Source: Siphonodentalium dalli (taxonomy: Eukaryota; Mollusca; Scaphopoda; Gadilida; Siphonodentaliidae). Taken from it: a stretch of 64,000 nt of DNA. The stretch spans positions 82,314,324-82,378,323 of the forward strand of contig CP136061.1 of the NCBI GenBank assembly GCA_032622095.1, written 5' to 3'. This document shows positions 9,646 to 19,256 of this stretch, one piece after another. The notes under the pieces were generated by a model. The model did no database searches, was not told where the DNA came from, and saw only the letters and a program-made list of their open reading frames with translations. The position numbers were made by a program, and so were the translations under genes. Position 1 is the first letter of the stretch. Every line of letters starts with the position of its first letter.

Positions 9646-11834
9646 TCAATATAGATTAAGTGGTGGGTTATGGATGGACGCGTGAGTTTTTATTATTTTC
9701 ATAGGTCGTAATGTGGATGATTCATCATCAACATCTCGCGGGTGTTTTTTGGGAAATGTCAAATCTTCTTGTGTACTTTGTATTTGAGGTTGCTTAGCTG
9801 GAGACAAATGAATATCTTTCGTAGCTTCATTGGGTATTGGTGGGGTTAGTCTGTGACGAAGTTGCATATCAGTTCCATTTATCATTTGGTTAAGTTTATT
9901 TCGTCGCTTTGCGATTTTAATTCGTCTCGTGTTGTGATTGCGTTGAGTCTGATATTGGGAAATTTTCGTAATACACTGAATAACGTATTTGCGACTTGAG
10001 ATGGCAATCAGTAAAATTAATATGAACGTAATGACCGCGGGAATGATGATTTGGTAATAATCTTGTTTTTGCTTTTGTTTGATGGGTTGCAGGGAAGTGA
10101 CTGTTTGCAGAAAATCATATAGGGATAGTTGCTTTATGGGGGGTAATTTGTTTGGAATCGAAATTTGAGGGGGCAAGTTATGAATTTGGGAAAATAATAG
10201 CTTCCATTGTGGCAATTTATGTAATTCAATAGTTGATTGTAATTGGGTTATTTGTGTCTTGATGGTGATGTTTGATGAGTTCAAAGTTGTGAATGCAATT
10301 AGTTTTATACTGGTTGATGTAGCTATGCACCTTGGTGGTAAAGTTATCGTTGCGATGGGGGGTAAAATTGTTATTCTATACGGTCGTTTTCTTAAGAGAT
10401 TGTGATGACAGTTTACTGTAAATGTGTGAGCTTTCGTTGTTGTTATAAGCCATGTACATGCCGCCAGCTTAATAGCGGATGGTAAATTATATTGAGGGTA
10501 GATGGCTATAGGGCAATTTATGGCGGTATTTTTTGTATCATTGGTGAATATGTTGAGTAGGCAGTTATGATTATGTGATGCGGCGATTGAATTTTTTGGA
10601 ATTTTACAATATGGTAATTTGTTTAAAATACATGGGTGATTGTCACCAATGGTGATATATTTGGATCGGTCGGGAGATAATAGCAGGTAATTATGAGTAA
10701 TATCGATTCGGGCAACTGTATATTTATTGTTGTGTCTGAGTTTTGGGTCTCGAGGGTCTAATGGATAAAAAAATGGTATAGCGCGGAATATGTCAAACTG
10801 CGTTCTGATATCGCGTAAATAAATTGTTATGGTAATGATTAGTCTGCTGTCTGTGAGTATGGTTTGTGTCTTCAAATGTTGGTCATATTTTGCAATCCCC
10901 GATTCTATGGGGAATGGTAACTTCAAATGGGCTGGGAGTAATTTCGTTATACTGTCAAGTGCCTTTTTTAAATGTATTGGGCTTATGATCTCCGGTGTAA
11001 ATCGGTGGTTAATTAGAGAAGCAATTTGAACTTTAAGATTTTGCAAATATAATTTTGCTTGGATAACATCTTGTTGTATTTCATGTAATATTACTAGAAA
11101 CTTAGCGTTGATGATTGTGAATATTTCAATTGTATGTAAATGTTTTTGAGTTTGATGTGTTTCTTTTCGAAGTGTGGCTTGAATATTGGATATTGTTGTT
11201 GATAATGTGTTGACTCGTTGGCGATTTTCGTTTGAAATGATGCGTGTGATGTTCATGATACAATAAGCGGTTTGAGTATCGTGTTGGATTTTTTTTGATT
11301 TTGGTAGAGGGTTCGTATGTTATCTTCTACATGTGTAATATCTGACATCGAAGGTGTGCCGAATAAGAACTTGGCTATATCGCTTATAACGGGTAATATT
11401 GCTCGCTTGAGTCTTTTGGTATTATGGAGTTAATAATAATTATGATATTCATATTGGATTTGTTTTGTTTCCGTGAGAGCCGCTGCTAATTCAGTTTGTA
11501 AATCTGTCAAAATGTTGATGAGATTAAAGTTAATGTTATTTGTCTCGTTCCTGAATGGAGGTTTGTTATGGTGATATGTGCTTTGATGAAACGTGGCACA
11601 AATGCTATTGAGTTTATTTTGGGCCATCCTTATGTCGCTAGCGAGTCTTGCTATGTAGGTATAATATGGTGTGAGTTCGATGAGAAAACTGAGATCCCAA
11701 TTTTCATTTGAGACAGCAATTTGCCGGCGATGCAAAAATAACATGTTCTGTCGAGTTAACATAGCGTCACTAGTTTGAAAGCCGATGATAAGAATGAAGA
11801 GGGTCGCTTTAACGAAGTTTTCTGTAGGCTTCAT
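9646..11834 (-). pseudogene. env: env-like glycoprotein gene (baculovirus F / gypsy-env type), with two breaks
   Basis: The start at 11834 gives a hydrophobic signal sequence (FVKATLFILIIGF). About 135 codons on, a basic furin-type site (RLKR, about 11400-11414) is followed by a hydrophobic fusion-peptide-like segment ending in LFGT, then a long helical region. A transmembrane segment at about 9990-10055 precedes a basic cytoplasmic tail of roughly 110 residues. This architecture is that of baculovirus F proteins and insect gypsy Env. As read, the frame is interrupted by one in-frame TAA (11430-11432) and by a frame change at an eight-base homopolymer (11289-11296), so the downstream frame (11256-9646) is the longest intact part. 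In a live element it would be made from a spliced RNA and mediate membrane fusion. The homopolymer break could be a sequencing error. Confidence 0.82.
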
Positions 11835-12059
11835 ATCGCTTGCACCCCTATAAGTAAAAATATAGGTGTGTATTAGCGGGTTAGCCGGTATCTGATTATA
11901 AAGATAGATTCGCGTGGGCATGGCTTATATGGGTTAACTGGTTTGATTAATCGATGAGATTTTTCGGCCGGTGTAAGTTGTAATGCCATTCTCAAATTAC
12001 TGTGTAAAATGGGTACCCCCAGAAATCGACGAAAAATGACGTCACGCGATGCCAGTGTG

Positions 12060-12129
12060 TGTACCAATTAGCCGCGCTGCGTGCGCTAGGCGTGTCGACG
12101 AAGGTAATTAGTGGTATAGCGGTATAAAT
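12060..12129 (+). promoter_or_regulatory. Candidate promoter of antisense gene A
   Basis: GGTATAAATGC places a TATA box at 12123-12129, 57 bp before the ATG at 12186. Just upstream, TACCAATTA (about 12062) and TAATTAGTGGTA (about 12106-12117) form an imperfect dyad around a GC-rich centre. The box faces away from the element's gag-pol-env direction. Confidence 0.5.
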
Positions 12130-12185
12130 GCGTTGGCCATTACGGCTGTAAAATATTGCGGGCCTATCTTTCGATATTTGCAGTT

Positions 12186-12491
12186 ATGAGTCAACTTTTG
12201 AGTGAGTTAGAGTGTAAGTTGAGAAATGCGAAGTTATGTGGTCTAGGGTATTTTGGGGTTATCATTGATTCAATCTATCTGACATACGTAAATGACCAGA
12301 TAGTCGATCAATTTGAGCGGGGGAATGAGCACGCACGGACGGGAGTATCATCAAAAAGTGATCGCTACCTGTGTACTCTGTGGTTGGAAGAAAATGAGAG
12401 GTGTTATCTCATTTTAAATCTGAGGAAACAGATTAGGGAAGAGAGGAGAAGATTGATAGATCTGTGGTCTGAAGAACAGACTGATTGGTAA
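12186..12491 (+). CDS. Antisense accessory gene A of element 1 (unknown function)
   Basis: A 101-residue protein on the plus strand, opposite to gag, pol and env, lying between integrase and env. I chose ATG 12186 (MSQLLSELECKL) over the longer frame start because it sits downstream of the TATA box and matches the start of gene B (MSEYLLFLEAEL). The protein is charged and helical, with a C-terminal segment ERCYLILNLRKQIREERRR followed by LIDLWS. That segment aligns without gaps with gene B, 14 of 31 residues identical. No signal peptide or zinc finger is seen. An AATAAA lies at about 12757. I do not recognise the family. Conservation of a paralogue under drift argues that it is a real gene. 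Confidence 0.68.
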   Translation: MSQLLSELECKLRNAKLCGLGYFGVIIDSIYLTYVNDQIVDQFERGNEHARTGVSSKSDRYLCTLWLEENERCYLILNLRKQIREERRRLIDLWSEEQTDW

Positions 12492-12948
12492 CACAGAGTT
12501 AGGTTGGGCCGGCTGATGAGCGAGAGTTGAGGAGGTTTGGCAGGAGGAGTGAAGGAGAAAGATGGGCCCAATCTTTGATAGCTGTTTGTGCCTATATAAT
12601 TTAACGTGGGCTACATCGTGCTAATGGAGATTGGTTTCATTGAGAAACATCACATGGATATCTGAAAGTGGTATTGCTGTATTATTTATAAAATGTATGT
12701 GTCATAGGGTGTAGGTATACCAACAGTCATGTCAATATGGATATCAAAAGGCATATGAATAAATGGGTATTGTATATTGATATATATAGGTTCTTATTGC
12801 TATATTTGACATGGTTATTGGCGGAAATATTTGGTGATTGTATAGTATTAGGGGAGTGCAATTGATGCATGGAATAGTAGTTCTATCTATATTGTAATGA
12901 TAATATTTTGATCGCGCATCGTCACGCGGCTCTGGTTATCTTGGCGGT
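12492..12948. other. Spacer between antisense gene A and the first tandem array
   Basis: No coding frame of note on either strand. The plus strand carries the likely 3' untranslated part of gene A, including AATAAA at about 12757. Confidence 0.4.
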
Positions 12949-13292
12949 GTTATTCAGGCTCATTTTAGCTCTGCACATGTATATGTGATTTAGGGTATTT
13001 TGGGCAGTGGGGGGGCGGGGTGGTACATATACGATATCGTCGTGTTGGGAGATATATTGTGATTTACACATACATGTTATTCAGGCTCATTTTAGCTCTG
13101 CACATGTATATGTGATTTAGGGTATTTTGGGCAGTGTGGGGGGGGGGGGGTGGTACATATACGATATCGTCGTGTTGGGAGATATATTGTGATTTACCCA
13201 TACATGTTATTCAGGCTCATTTTAGCTCTGCACATGTATATGTGATTTAGGGTATTTTGGGCAGGGGGGGGTGTGTATACGATATAGCCTTG
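12949..13292. repeat. Tandem repeat, three ~127-bp units
   Basis: Units beginning 'TTATTCAGGCTCATTTTAGC' start at about 12949, 13076 and 13205. Each carries 'TGTGATTTAGGGTATTTTGG', a G-rich run of 7-13 G and 'TACGATATCG'. The G run varies in length between units. The array is part of the non-coding spacer of element 1. Confidence 0.9.
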
Positions 13293-14137
13293 TGTGATAT
13301 GTGATTTGATGCACTGCGTACGTCTTTGGCTATTATGGGTGGAGTGTAGAATGGGTTATGGGTGGTTGTGTGGCACGTCTGTCGTGTTTTGTATGTCACA
13401 TGTTAATTTGAATTAGGCCTTGACTGGCCGTTAACATGTACGTTATATTCGGTAAATTTTTTTTTGATTTTTGTTTTGTTTTTTGGACGGGCGTTCGGAT
13501 GTCATGGGACTTGGATTGTGACTTGCATCTCACTAGATACGTGGTGTGTGGGGGAGGGGTGTGGTGTATGTACTGAATCGTTATGGAAGGTTCACCTATC
13601 GGTGTTCTTGTCATAATTATTGGTTTGTGTGGGTCGCTTGATTTTGACTTTATGATACACTTGTGAGGACGTGAACCTTGGTTAATTATTTCATCTAAAT
13701 AGGGTTATTTGAGTTTAATGAATAATTATGGATAGTTTTGGTTATGTTATGAGGCAGATAAATTGGCTGGGTAATGTTTGTTTATGTTATTAGTTTATGT
13801 TGAAATATTCCTATTTATTGATATGATACTTGTGTAACATATTTGTATTGTATTTATTTTTTGTTGTTTGAGGGAAGCAAGTTTAGCCCTGTGTGCACTG
13901 TGCACCGATGCACACTGGACTTGCTAGTATTGAGTTATAATCTGATTATTAGATGATGTTTAGTGTGTTAATTTATCATTGGACATTATGTTTAGATGTA
14001 TCGAAGAGATATCGCTTGAGAGCTGGTTCGATGTTAGCGGGAACAGGCGTTTGTAATATATATTACCGTGTGGGTCTATTTGAGATAGATGGTGCCTAGC
14101 ATGTCCCTCGGGAATTTTCGAGAATGCCTACTTGATT
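13293..14137. other. Spacer of element 1, with a stem-loop
   Basis: No supported gene. At about 13877-13928 the plus strand has AGCAAGT, then TGTGTGCA, then TGCACAC and ACTTGCT, which can fold into a stem-loop. Confidence 0.45.
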
Positions 14138-14195
14138 TGGCATAGCGTCTCGATTCGATACGGACGCTATCTGCCAATATGGAATGAGTATATAA
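14138..14195 (+). promoter_or_regulatory. Candidate promoter of antisense gene B: dyad plus TATA box
   Basis: TATATAA at 14189-14195 is followed by an ATG 46 bp later. Immediately upstream, TGGCATAGCGTC (14138-14149) and GACGCTATCTGCCA (14163-14176) form a near-perfect dyad with a 13-base centre, ending 13 bp before the TATA box. The arrangement is what one would expect of a protein-binding site or hairpin controlling a core promoter. Confidence 0.55.
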
Positions 14196-14240
14196 GGTGT
14201 GGGAATATCGACAAGTGTTATTTCTGACTTAATTTTCATT

Positions 14241-14516
14241 ATGTCTGAATACTTGCTATTCTTGGAGGCTGAGCTCGCAGTATTGGAGACGAGTCACTAT
14301 GAAGTGACTATGCAGTATGTTGACCACGTACTGGCATTCTATGATGCCATAGTTGCCGTGTGCCTTGCCGTAGGGACCAGCATAGACTGGGCTAGGTACT
14401 TTAGTACCGTGTCTGAAATGGAAAGATGTCGGACGGTGGTCAATCTCCGATTGGAGATAATAGATGAAAGGCAGAGAATAGTAGACATATGGAGTCAACA
14501 TCGGACAGTATTGTAA
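14241..14516 (+). CDS. Antisense accessory gene B of element 1 (paralogue of A)
   Basis: A 91-residue plus-strand protein starting at ATG 14241, the first ATG after a TATA box. It starts MSEYLLFLEAELAVLE and ends ERCRTVVNLRLEIIDERQR followed by IVDIWSQHRT. Gene A shares MS-x2-L, the LE-x2-L step, a central Tyr/Asp/Ile-Val block and the E-R-C...N-L-R...E-R-x-R...D-x-W-S tail. The middle is shorter by about ten residues than in A. It is predominantly helical with leucine-rich spacing, so a coiled-coil or small DNA- or protein-binding role is possible, but this is inference. A minus-strand frame of 121 codons overlaps it (14256-14621); I treat that as a shadow. Confidence 0.66.
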   Translation: MSEYLLFLEAELAVLETSHYEVTMQYVDHVLAFYDAIVAVCLAVGTSIDWARYFSTVSEMERCRTVVNLRLEIIDERQRIVDIWSQHRTVL

Positions 14517-14708
14517 GAAGATGTCGCTGTGAATGCTGCCCCTGATGAATTTGGACCGTCCTTGGATCAAGAGCTGGCTTGCATTCTGCAAGCTGGCACG
14601 GTGTTTAGCCAACAATAACATGAATTGAATTGTTTTTGTGGTTATTCACCGTGTTAGCCTGTAGAAATAACATCTTGCTGATAAATTCAGTGAAAAGAAA
14701 TGTAATTT

Positions 14709-14736
14709 TGTTGTTGTTGTTGTTGTTGTTGTTGTA
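14709..14736. repeat. (GTT)n microsatellite
   Basis: About nine uninterrupted GTT units within the element 1 spacer, 190 bp after the stop of gene B. Confidence 0.95.
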
Positions 14737-15024
14737 ACCGTGGTAATGCACCAAAGGTGGCAATATTGGTTGAAATACAAAGAGTAACTTCTGTAAACGT
14801 GCTAAATCGCCAAAGATTATTTAATTATAGTCTAAGATTGGTTGAAATATAAAGAGATAAATATATTATTAGCCCGCTGCCAAGAATTATTACAGAGTTC
14901 AATACTGTTATTGATTGGGTTATCTAAGTTTTAGAATGAAGAGCGTTTGTTTGTTCGGTCAAATAAATTTGGTTTTAGTTATTTCGGAGAGTTTATGGGA
15001 ACGTATTGAATATGGGAGAAATGC

Positions 15025-16225
15025 CGGGGTTGATATAATATACGCTTTATAGTAAAGAGCGTTATATGTTTGCTTCGGGGTTTCATGGGTTCAACTAATG
15101 TCGGCAAATGTATGTGAGAAGTGAGGTGGGAAATGGAGTAGGTATTCAGTGATGATGGTGGAAATGCCATGGTTTCTGTACCAATTGTTCTATGATAAAG
15201 AGTGTTATTTGGCAGTATTGGGGGTAGTGATATTGAGGGAAATATGCCGTGATTATTGTATCACCTACTATATAATATATAGTGTATTGCGGCGTTGGGG
15301 GGGGGCTTGTATACATTGAGGGAGCACATGCCGTGATTGATATAATATAGGCTTTATAGTAAAGAGCGTTATATGTTTGCTTCGGGGTTTCATGGGTTCA
15401 AATAATGTCGGCAAATGTATGTGAGAAGTGAGGTGGGAAATGGAGTAGGTATTCAGTGATGATGGTGGAAATGCCGTGGTTTCTGTACCAATCGTTCTAT
15501 GATAAAGAGCGTTATTTGGCAGTATTGGGGGTAGTGATATTGAGGGAAATATGCCGTGATTATTGTATCACCTACTTTATAATATATAGTGTATTGCGGC
15601 GTTGGGGGGGGGCTTGTATACATTGAGGGAGCACATGCCGTGATTGATATAATATAGGCTTTATAGTAAAGAGCGTTATATGTTTGCTTCGGGGTTTCAT
15701 GGGTTCAAATAATGTCGGCAAATGTATGTGAGAAGTGAGGTGGGAAATGGAGTAGGTATTCAGTGATGATGGTGGAAATGCCGTGGTTTCTGTACCACTC
15801 GTTCTATGATAAAGAGCGTTATTTGGCAGTATTGGGGGTAGTGATATTGAGGGAAATATGCCGTGATTATTGTATCACCTACTATATTATATATAGTGTA
15901 TTGCGGCGTTGGGGGGGGGGGGTTGTATACATTGAGGGAGCACATGCCGTGATTGATATAATATAGGCTTTATAGTAAAGAGCGTTATATGTTTGCTTCG
16001 GGGTTTCATGGGTTCAAATAATGTCGGCAAATGTATGTGAGAAGTGAGGTGGGAAATGGAATAGGTATTCAGTGATGACGGTGGAAATGCCGTGGTTTCT
16101 GTACCAATCGTTCTATTATAAAGAGCGTTATTTGGCAGTATTGGGGGTAGTGATATTGAGGGAAATATGCCGTGATTATTGTATCACCTACTATATAATA
16201 TACAGTGTATTGCGGCGTTCGTGTG
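15025..16225. repeat. Tandem repeat, four ~307-bp units
   Basis: Four highly similar units start near 15029, 15336, 15643 and 15953. Each contains 'TATAGTAAAGAGCGTTATATG', 'GGGTTTCATGGGTTC', 'GGTGGAAATGCCGTGG', a G run of 7-12 G, and 'GCACATGCC'. Similarity is high enough for recent expansion. The frames predicted across it (61-67 codons) are products of the repetition. Confidence 0.93.
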
Positions 16226-16285
16226 CTATGTCAATGTATATATTATTGAGTTAAGCATATTGGAAGGAATGATGATGTAACTGAG

Positions 16286-16715
16286 TTCTGAACGGGAGTT
16301 TGCCATATTAAAATCCCATTAGTATTTAGAACGCGGAGATATCAGAGACTGATGCGAAAGGCAATGATTGACAGATTGGCATGTTTCGTGAATAAACAAT
16401 TGGACAAAGACGCCGAGTGTCAGTTGTTAGCGAAAGATATATATTACATGTCTATTAGGTTAAATTTACTTCGGCATCATGACTCAACGTACACCTGTTA
16501 TCGATAATTGAATTAGAGATTTGGGAAACGAGACAATGCCCTGTTTGATGTATATGCTAAATGATCATGCCACTGGTATGAGTAAACATTATCGTTTTTT
16601 GGCAAGTTCATTACGTGAGGTGGCAGGGTGCCTATCTCTATGTCTAAGGGGTGGGATGGTTGAAGGTGCCGTCTGGTCTGCCTTTGTAAAACCTGTTTGA
16701 TATAATACTAATAAA
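16286..16715 (+). CDS. Possible further small plus-strand ORFs (51 and 54 codons) with a poly-A signal
   Basis: ATG 16352 to TAA 16507 encodes a charged, helical 51-residue peptide containing 'RLACFVNKQLDKDAE' and 'SIRLNLLRHH'; its frame is open back to 16286. ATG 16536 to TGA 16700 encodes 54 residues containing 'YRFLASSLREVAGCLSLCL'. AATAAAA follows the second stop at about 16708. Both run in the same antisense direction as genes A and B and have protein-like composition, but similarity to A and B is not convincing. They could be remnants of a third antisense gene or chance. Confidence 0.3.
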
Positions 16716-17096
16716 AGTTATGTACACTATCTATCATTAGTGATTGTGAAGTATTTTGATACATGATTATGAATGTTCGATATCAGTTGTCATCTGATAT
16801 AAATCATATGTTTCCGTACTTTCGTTTGACCAATTCGTCGAAGGGCTGCTAAATGAGAGGGGATTGTTGGATGATGTATATTGGAAGGAATTAGACAGAG
16901 ATGAATCTTTTGGCGTGTGTTTGGCGTACGGTGTATATAATTTACGATGCCGGCCGCGTTTGTTATGTGCGCGATCCGATTTTGTGTCTGGCGTAGTATT
17001 ATAAGAATTTTGTGTTGTAATTAATTTGTGTTTTACGACATTTGGTTCCTGTGTTTGGGGCCTTGATTGGTCGCTGGGTGAAAATTGCGGGGGTGA
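16716..17096. other. Spacer after integrase
   Basis: No supported gene or clear repeat in this stretch between the end of integrase and the small antisense frames. Confidence 0.4.
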
Positions 17097-19256
17097 CTAG
17101 CTGTCTGTTTTATTAAAATGTTTCGAAGCCATGAGTCTGTTGGCTAACTCAGCCAATGGTATTGAAGAACTGTCGTCTGTGTTTGATCGCTCAAGTTGAG
17201 CGCGCTTAATTGCCGTCGTTTTGAGGTCATCGTCTGATTCCAACGTGGATTGAGAGTTATTACTATCAACACTGGCTTCACTCGGTGGAAATGCAAATCG
17301 ATTATGTCGTTTATTCTTTAAATGAGTGGGCTGTTGAGGTGTTGGCCAATCAACGGGGGATGGTTTGATGTGTTTAGCATGTGATTTTGTTAATTTAGCA
17401 GATAGGTCATGTCTTAATATGTAAGATATGGGGCCTGTTTGTTTTAAGATACGCCAAAACGGCTCATATTTAAATGAAAATTTGTGATTTGGTTGGTGGA
17501 TTTTGTAATAGACGGATTGGCCTATTTTAAAGGTTGGAATAGATCCACCTCTGTTCTGTTTGTGGTTGCGAGAGGCTGTTTCGAGAAGAGATTTTGTAGT
17601 TTTAAAAATAATGTGTTGATTTTGAAGCGTGGTGGCTAAAAAATCCTCTCCTAAATACTTTTCTCTGTGTGTTAAAATTCGGTCTATGCTTATCTGTGGT
17701 TCTCTAAAAAAAGTTAGAAAAAATGGTGAATGTGTATGTACACTGGAACAATAGAAGTTCATTGCTTGTGATGCATAATTTAGATATAGGTCCCAATTTT
17801 CTACATTTGCTTGGGTGATTGTTGAAATGATTGATGCTAGACTTCTATGCGATCGTTCTGACTTTCCATTAGATTCGGGTCTGTAAAAACTAGTGAGGCG
17901 GTGATTGATATGGTAATATTTACAAAATTCAGTGAAGGTAGAGTTTGCAAATTCCGACCCATTATCTGTCAATATTGACTCAACTGATCCAAATAAAGTG
18001 AAATACTCTGTATTCAATCTTTCTAAAATTGTATCCACCATTTTGTTAGGTAATGTGTATGCTAAAGTATGTAATGAAAATTTATCAATAATAGTTAAGA
18101 TAAATCTATTTCCTGATTGTGTTTTGGGGGAAAATGGTCCCATAAGATCGATGGCTATGAGTTGTCCTGGTCTCGATGGGGCAGTGACTGGTTGAAGCGG
18201 GATTTTTGGATTGTAAGCATTTCGTTGTCGGCATGTATGACAATTGTTTATGTATGTGACAATTTTTGCAAACAACTGAGGTGTGTAATATCTGTTTCGT
18301 ATGGTCGCGTATAGCGATTGTACCGCTCTATGGCCGAGACTGTGATATTGGGATATAACTTCCTGCGCTATTTTGTCCGTTATATATATTCGTAATTTAG
18401 GTATGTCATTATATATTGATATATAGTGTAGGATACCATCTTTGAGAATAAAGGTTTTTGCTAATTTTTCGGGTATATTTGTTGATTGCATTTGTTTGAT
18501 AATCTCGGTGATTGTGTGGTCTGCTGATTGTTCATCTCTTATATTAGTTATAGGAGGAAGGACCGGGCTGTCGTCAAGATCAACTGATGATTCAGAATCC
18601 GTTTTCTTTTTTGGTTGTTTATTTCGTTTTGAGAATTCCTGAATATCTTTCATGTCAAGTATATTAACATCCTGTAAAAGGGGATTGGTGGGTGGATTTG
18701 GGTCGCTATCTGTGCAAGAAATGACGCACGGGTGTGTGTCGGGGTTTATCCGACTGCAAAAATCGGCCGTAACATTGTTCGTGCCTTTAATATAAGTAAT
18801 TTTTGGGTTCAATGCTGATATTTCCAAAAACCATTTTTGAATTTTTGTGTTTATCAGATCCTGTTTTTTAAACATGTGGATGAGGGGTAAGTGATCTGTT
18901 TTAATCTCTACTTGGGATCCCTGTAAGTAAAATTTAAATTGCCTTGCAAACGTATATATAGCGAATGCTTCTTTTTCCGTGACAGAATAATTCCTTTGTG
19001 ATTTGTTAAGTTTTTTACTGGCGAACGCGATTGGTAGTTCAACGTGTTTATCATCTTGGCTATTAGCATATTGTGATAGTATCGCCCCGATACTATGGAT
19101 AGATGCATCTACTGTCAGAATGAACAGTTTGTCGGGATTTGGGTAAGCTAAGATGGGGGCGGTTGCTAAGCTTTCTTTAAGTGTGTCGAACGCTGTTTGG
19201 CACGGCACATCCCTCACAAATTTAGCATATTTGGCTGTGAGTTTGATTAAAGGCAA
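17097..19256 (-). CDS. pol: pol 3' part: RNase H and integrase of element 1
   Basis: A 719-codon open frame. It begins in the RT-RNase H linker (PLIKLTAKYAKF). RNase H follows with TVDASIHSIGAIL, SVTEKEAFAIY and KTDHLPL carrying the acidic residues. Integrase has an HHCC finger (YHSLGHRAV and INNCHTCRQ), the catalytic core with D in IAIDLMGPF, D in ILTDNGSEF and E in ESNGKSERSHRS, and a GPY/F module (PFWRILKQTGPISYIL). No chromodomain follows; instead there is an acidic Ser/Asp tail with SIPLAELANRL, a phrase also kept in element 2. It would cut and join element DNA into host chromosomes. The frame does not join the RT frame directly because of a deletion at about 19250-19300. Confidence 0.93.
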   Translation of the reverse strand: MPLIKLTAKYAKFVRDVPCQTAFDTLKESLATAPILAYPNPDKLFILTVDASIHSIGAILSQYANSQDDKHVELPIAFASKKLNKSQRNYSVTEKEAFAIYTFARQFKFYLQGSQVEIKTDHLPLIHMFKKQDLINTKIQKWFLEISALNPKITYIKGTNNVTADFCSRINPDTHPCVISCTDSDPNPPTNPLLQDVNILDMKDIQEFSKRNKQPKKKTDSESSVDLDDSPVLPPITNIRDEQSADHTITEIIKQMQSTNIPEKLAKTFILKDGILHYISIYNDIPKLRIYITDKIAQEVISQYHSLGHRAVQSLYATIRNRYYTPQLFAKIVTYINNCHTCRQRNAYNPKIPLQPVTAPSRPGQLIAIDLMGPFSPKTQSGNRFILTIIDKFSLHTLAYTLPNKMVDTILERLNTEYFTLFGSVESILTDNGSEFANSTFTEFCKYYHINHRLTSFYRPESNGKSERSHRSLASIISTITQANVENWDLYLNYASQAMNFYCSSVHTHSPFFLTFFREPQISIDRILTHREKYLGEDFLATTLQNQHIIFKTTKSLLETASRNHKQNRGGSIPTFKIGQSVYYKIHQPNHKFSFKYEPFWRILKQTGPISYILRHDLSAKLTKSHAKHIKPSPVDWPTPQQPTHLKNKRHNRFAFPPSEASVDSNNSQSTLESDDDLKTTAIKRAQLERSNTDDSSSIPLAELANRLMASKHFNKTDS

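Noticed and set aside
12949-13292. CRISPR-like array
   Set aside because: Units are long and contiguous, with no spacers, in a eukaryotic retroelement.
14256-14621. 121-codon minus-strand frame overlapping antisense gene B
   Set aside because: It lies in element sense but has no motif and no counterpart opposite gene A. Treated as the shadow of B.
15760-16254. Short ORFs repeated along the 307-bp array
   Set aside because: They arise from the repeat unit and shift with G-run length; composition is not protein-like.
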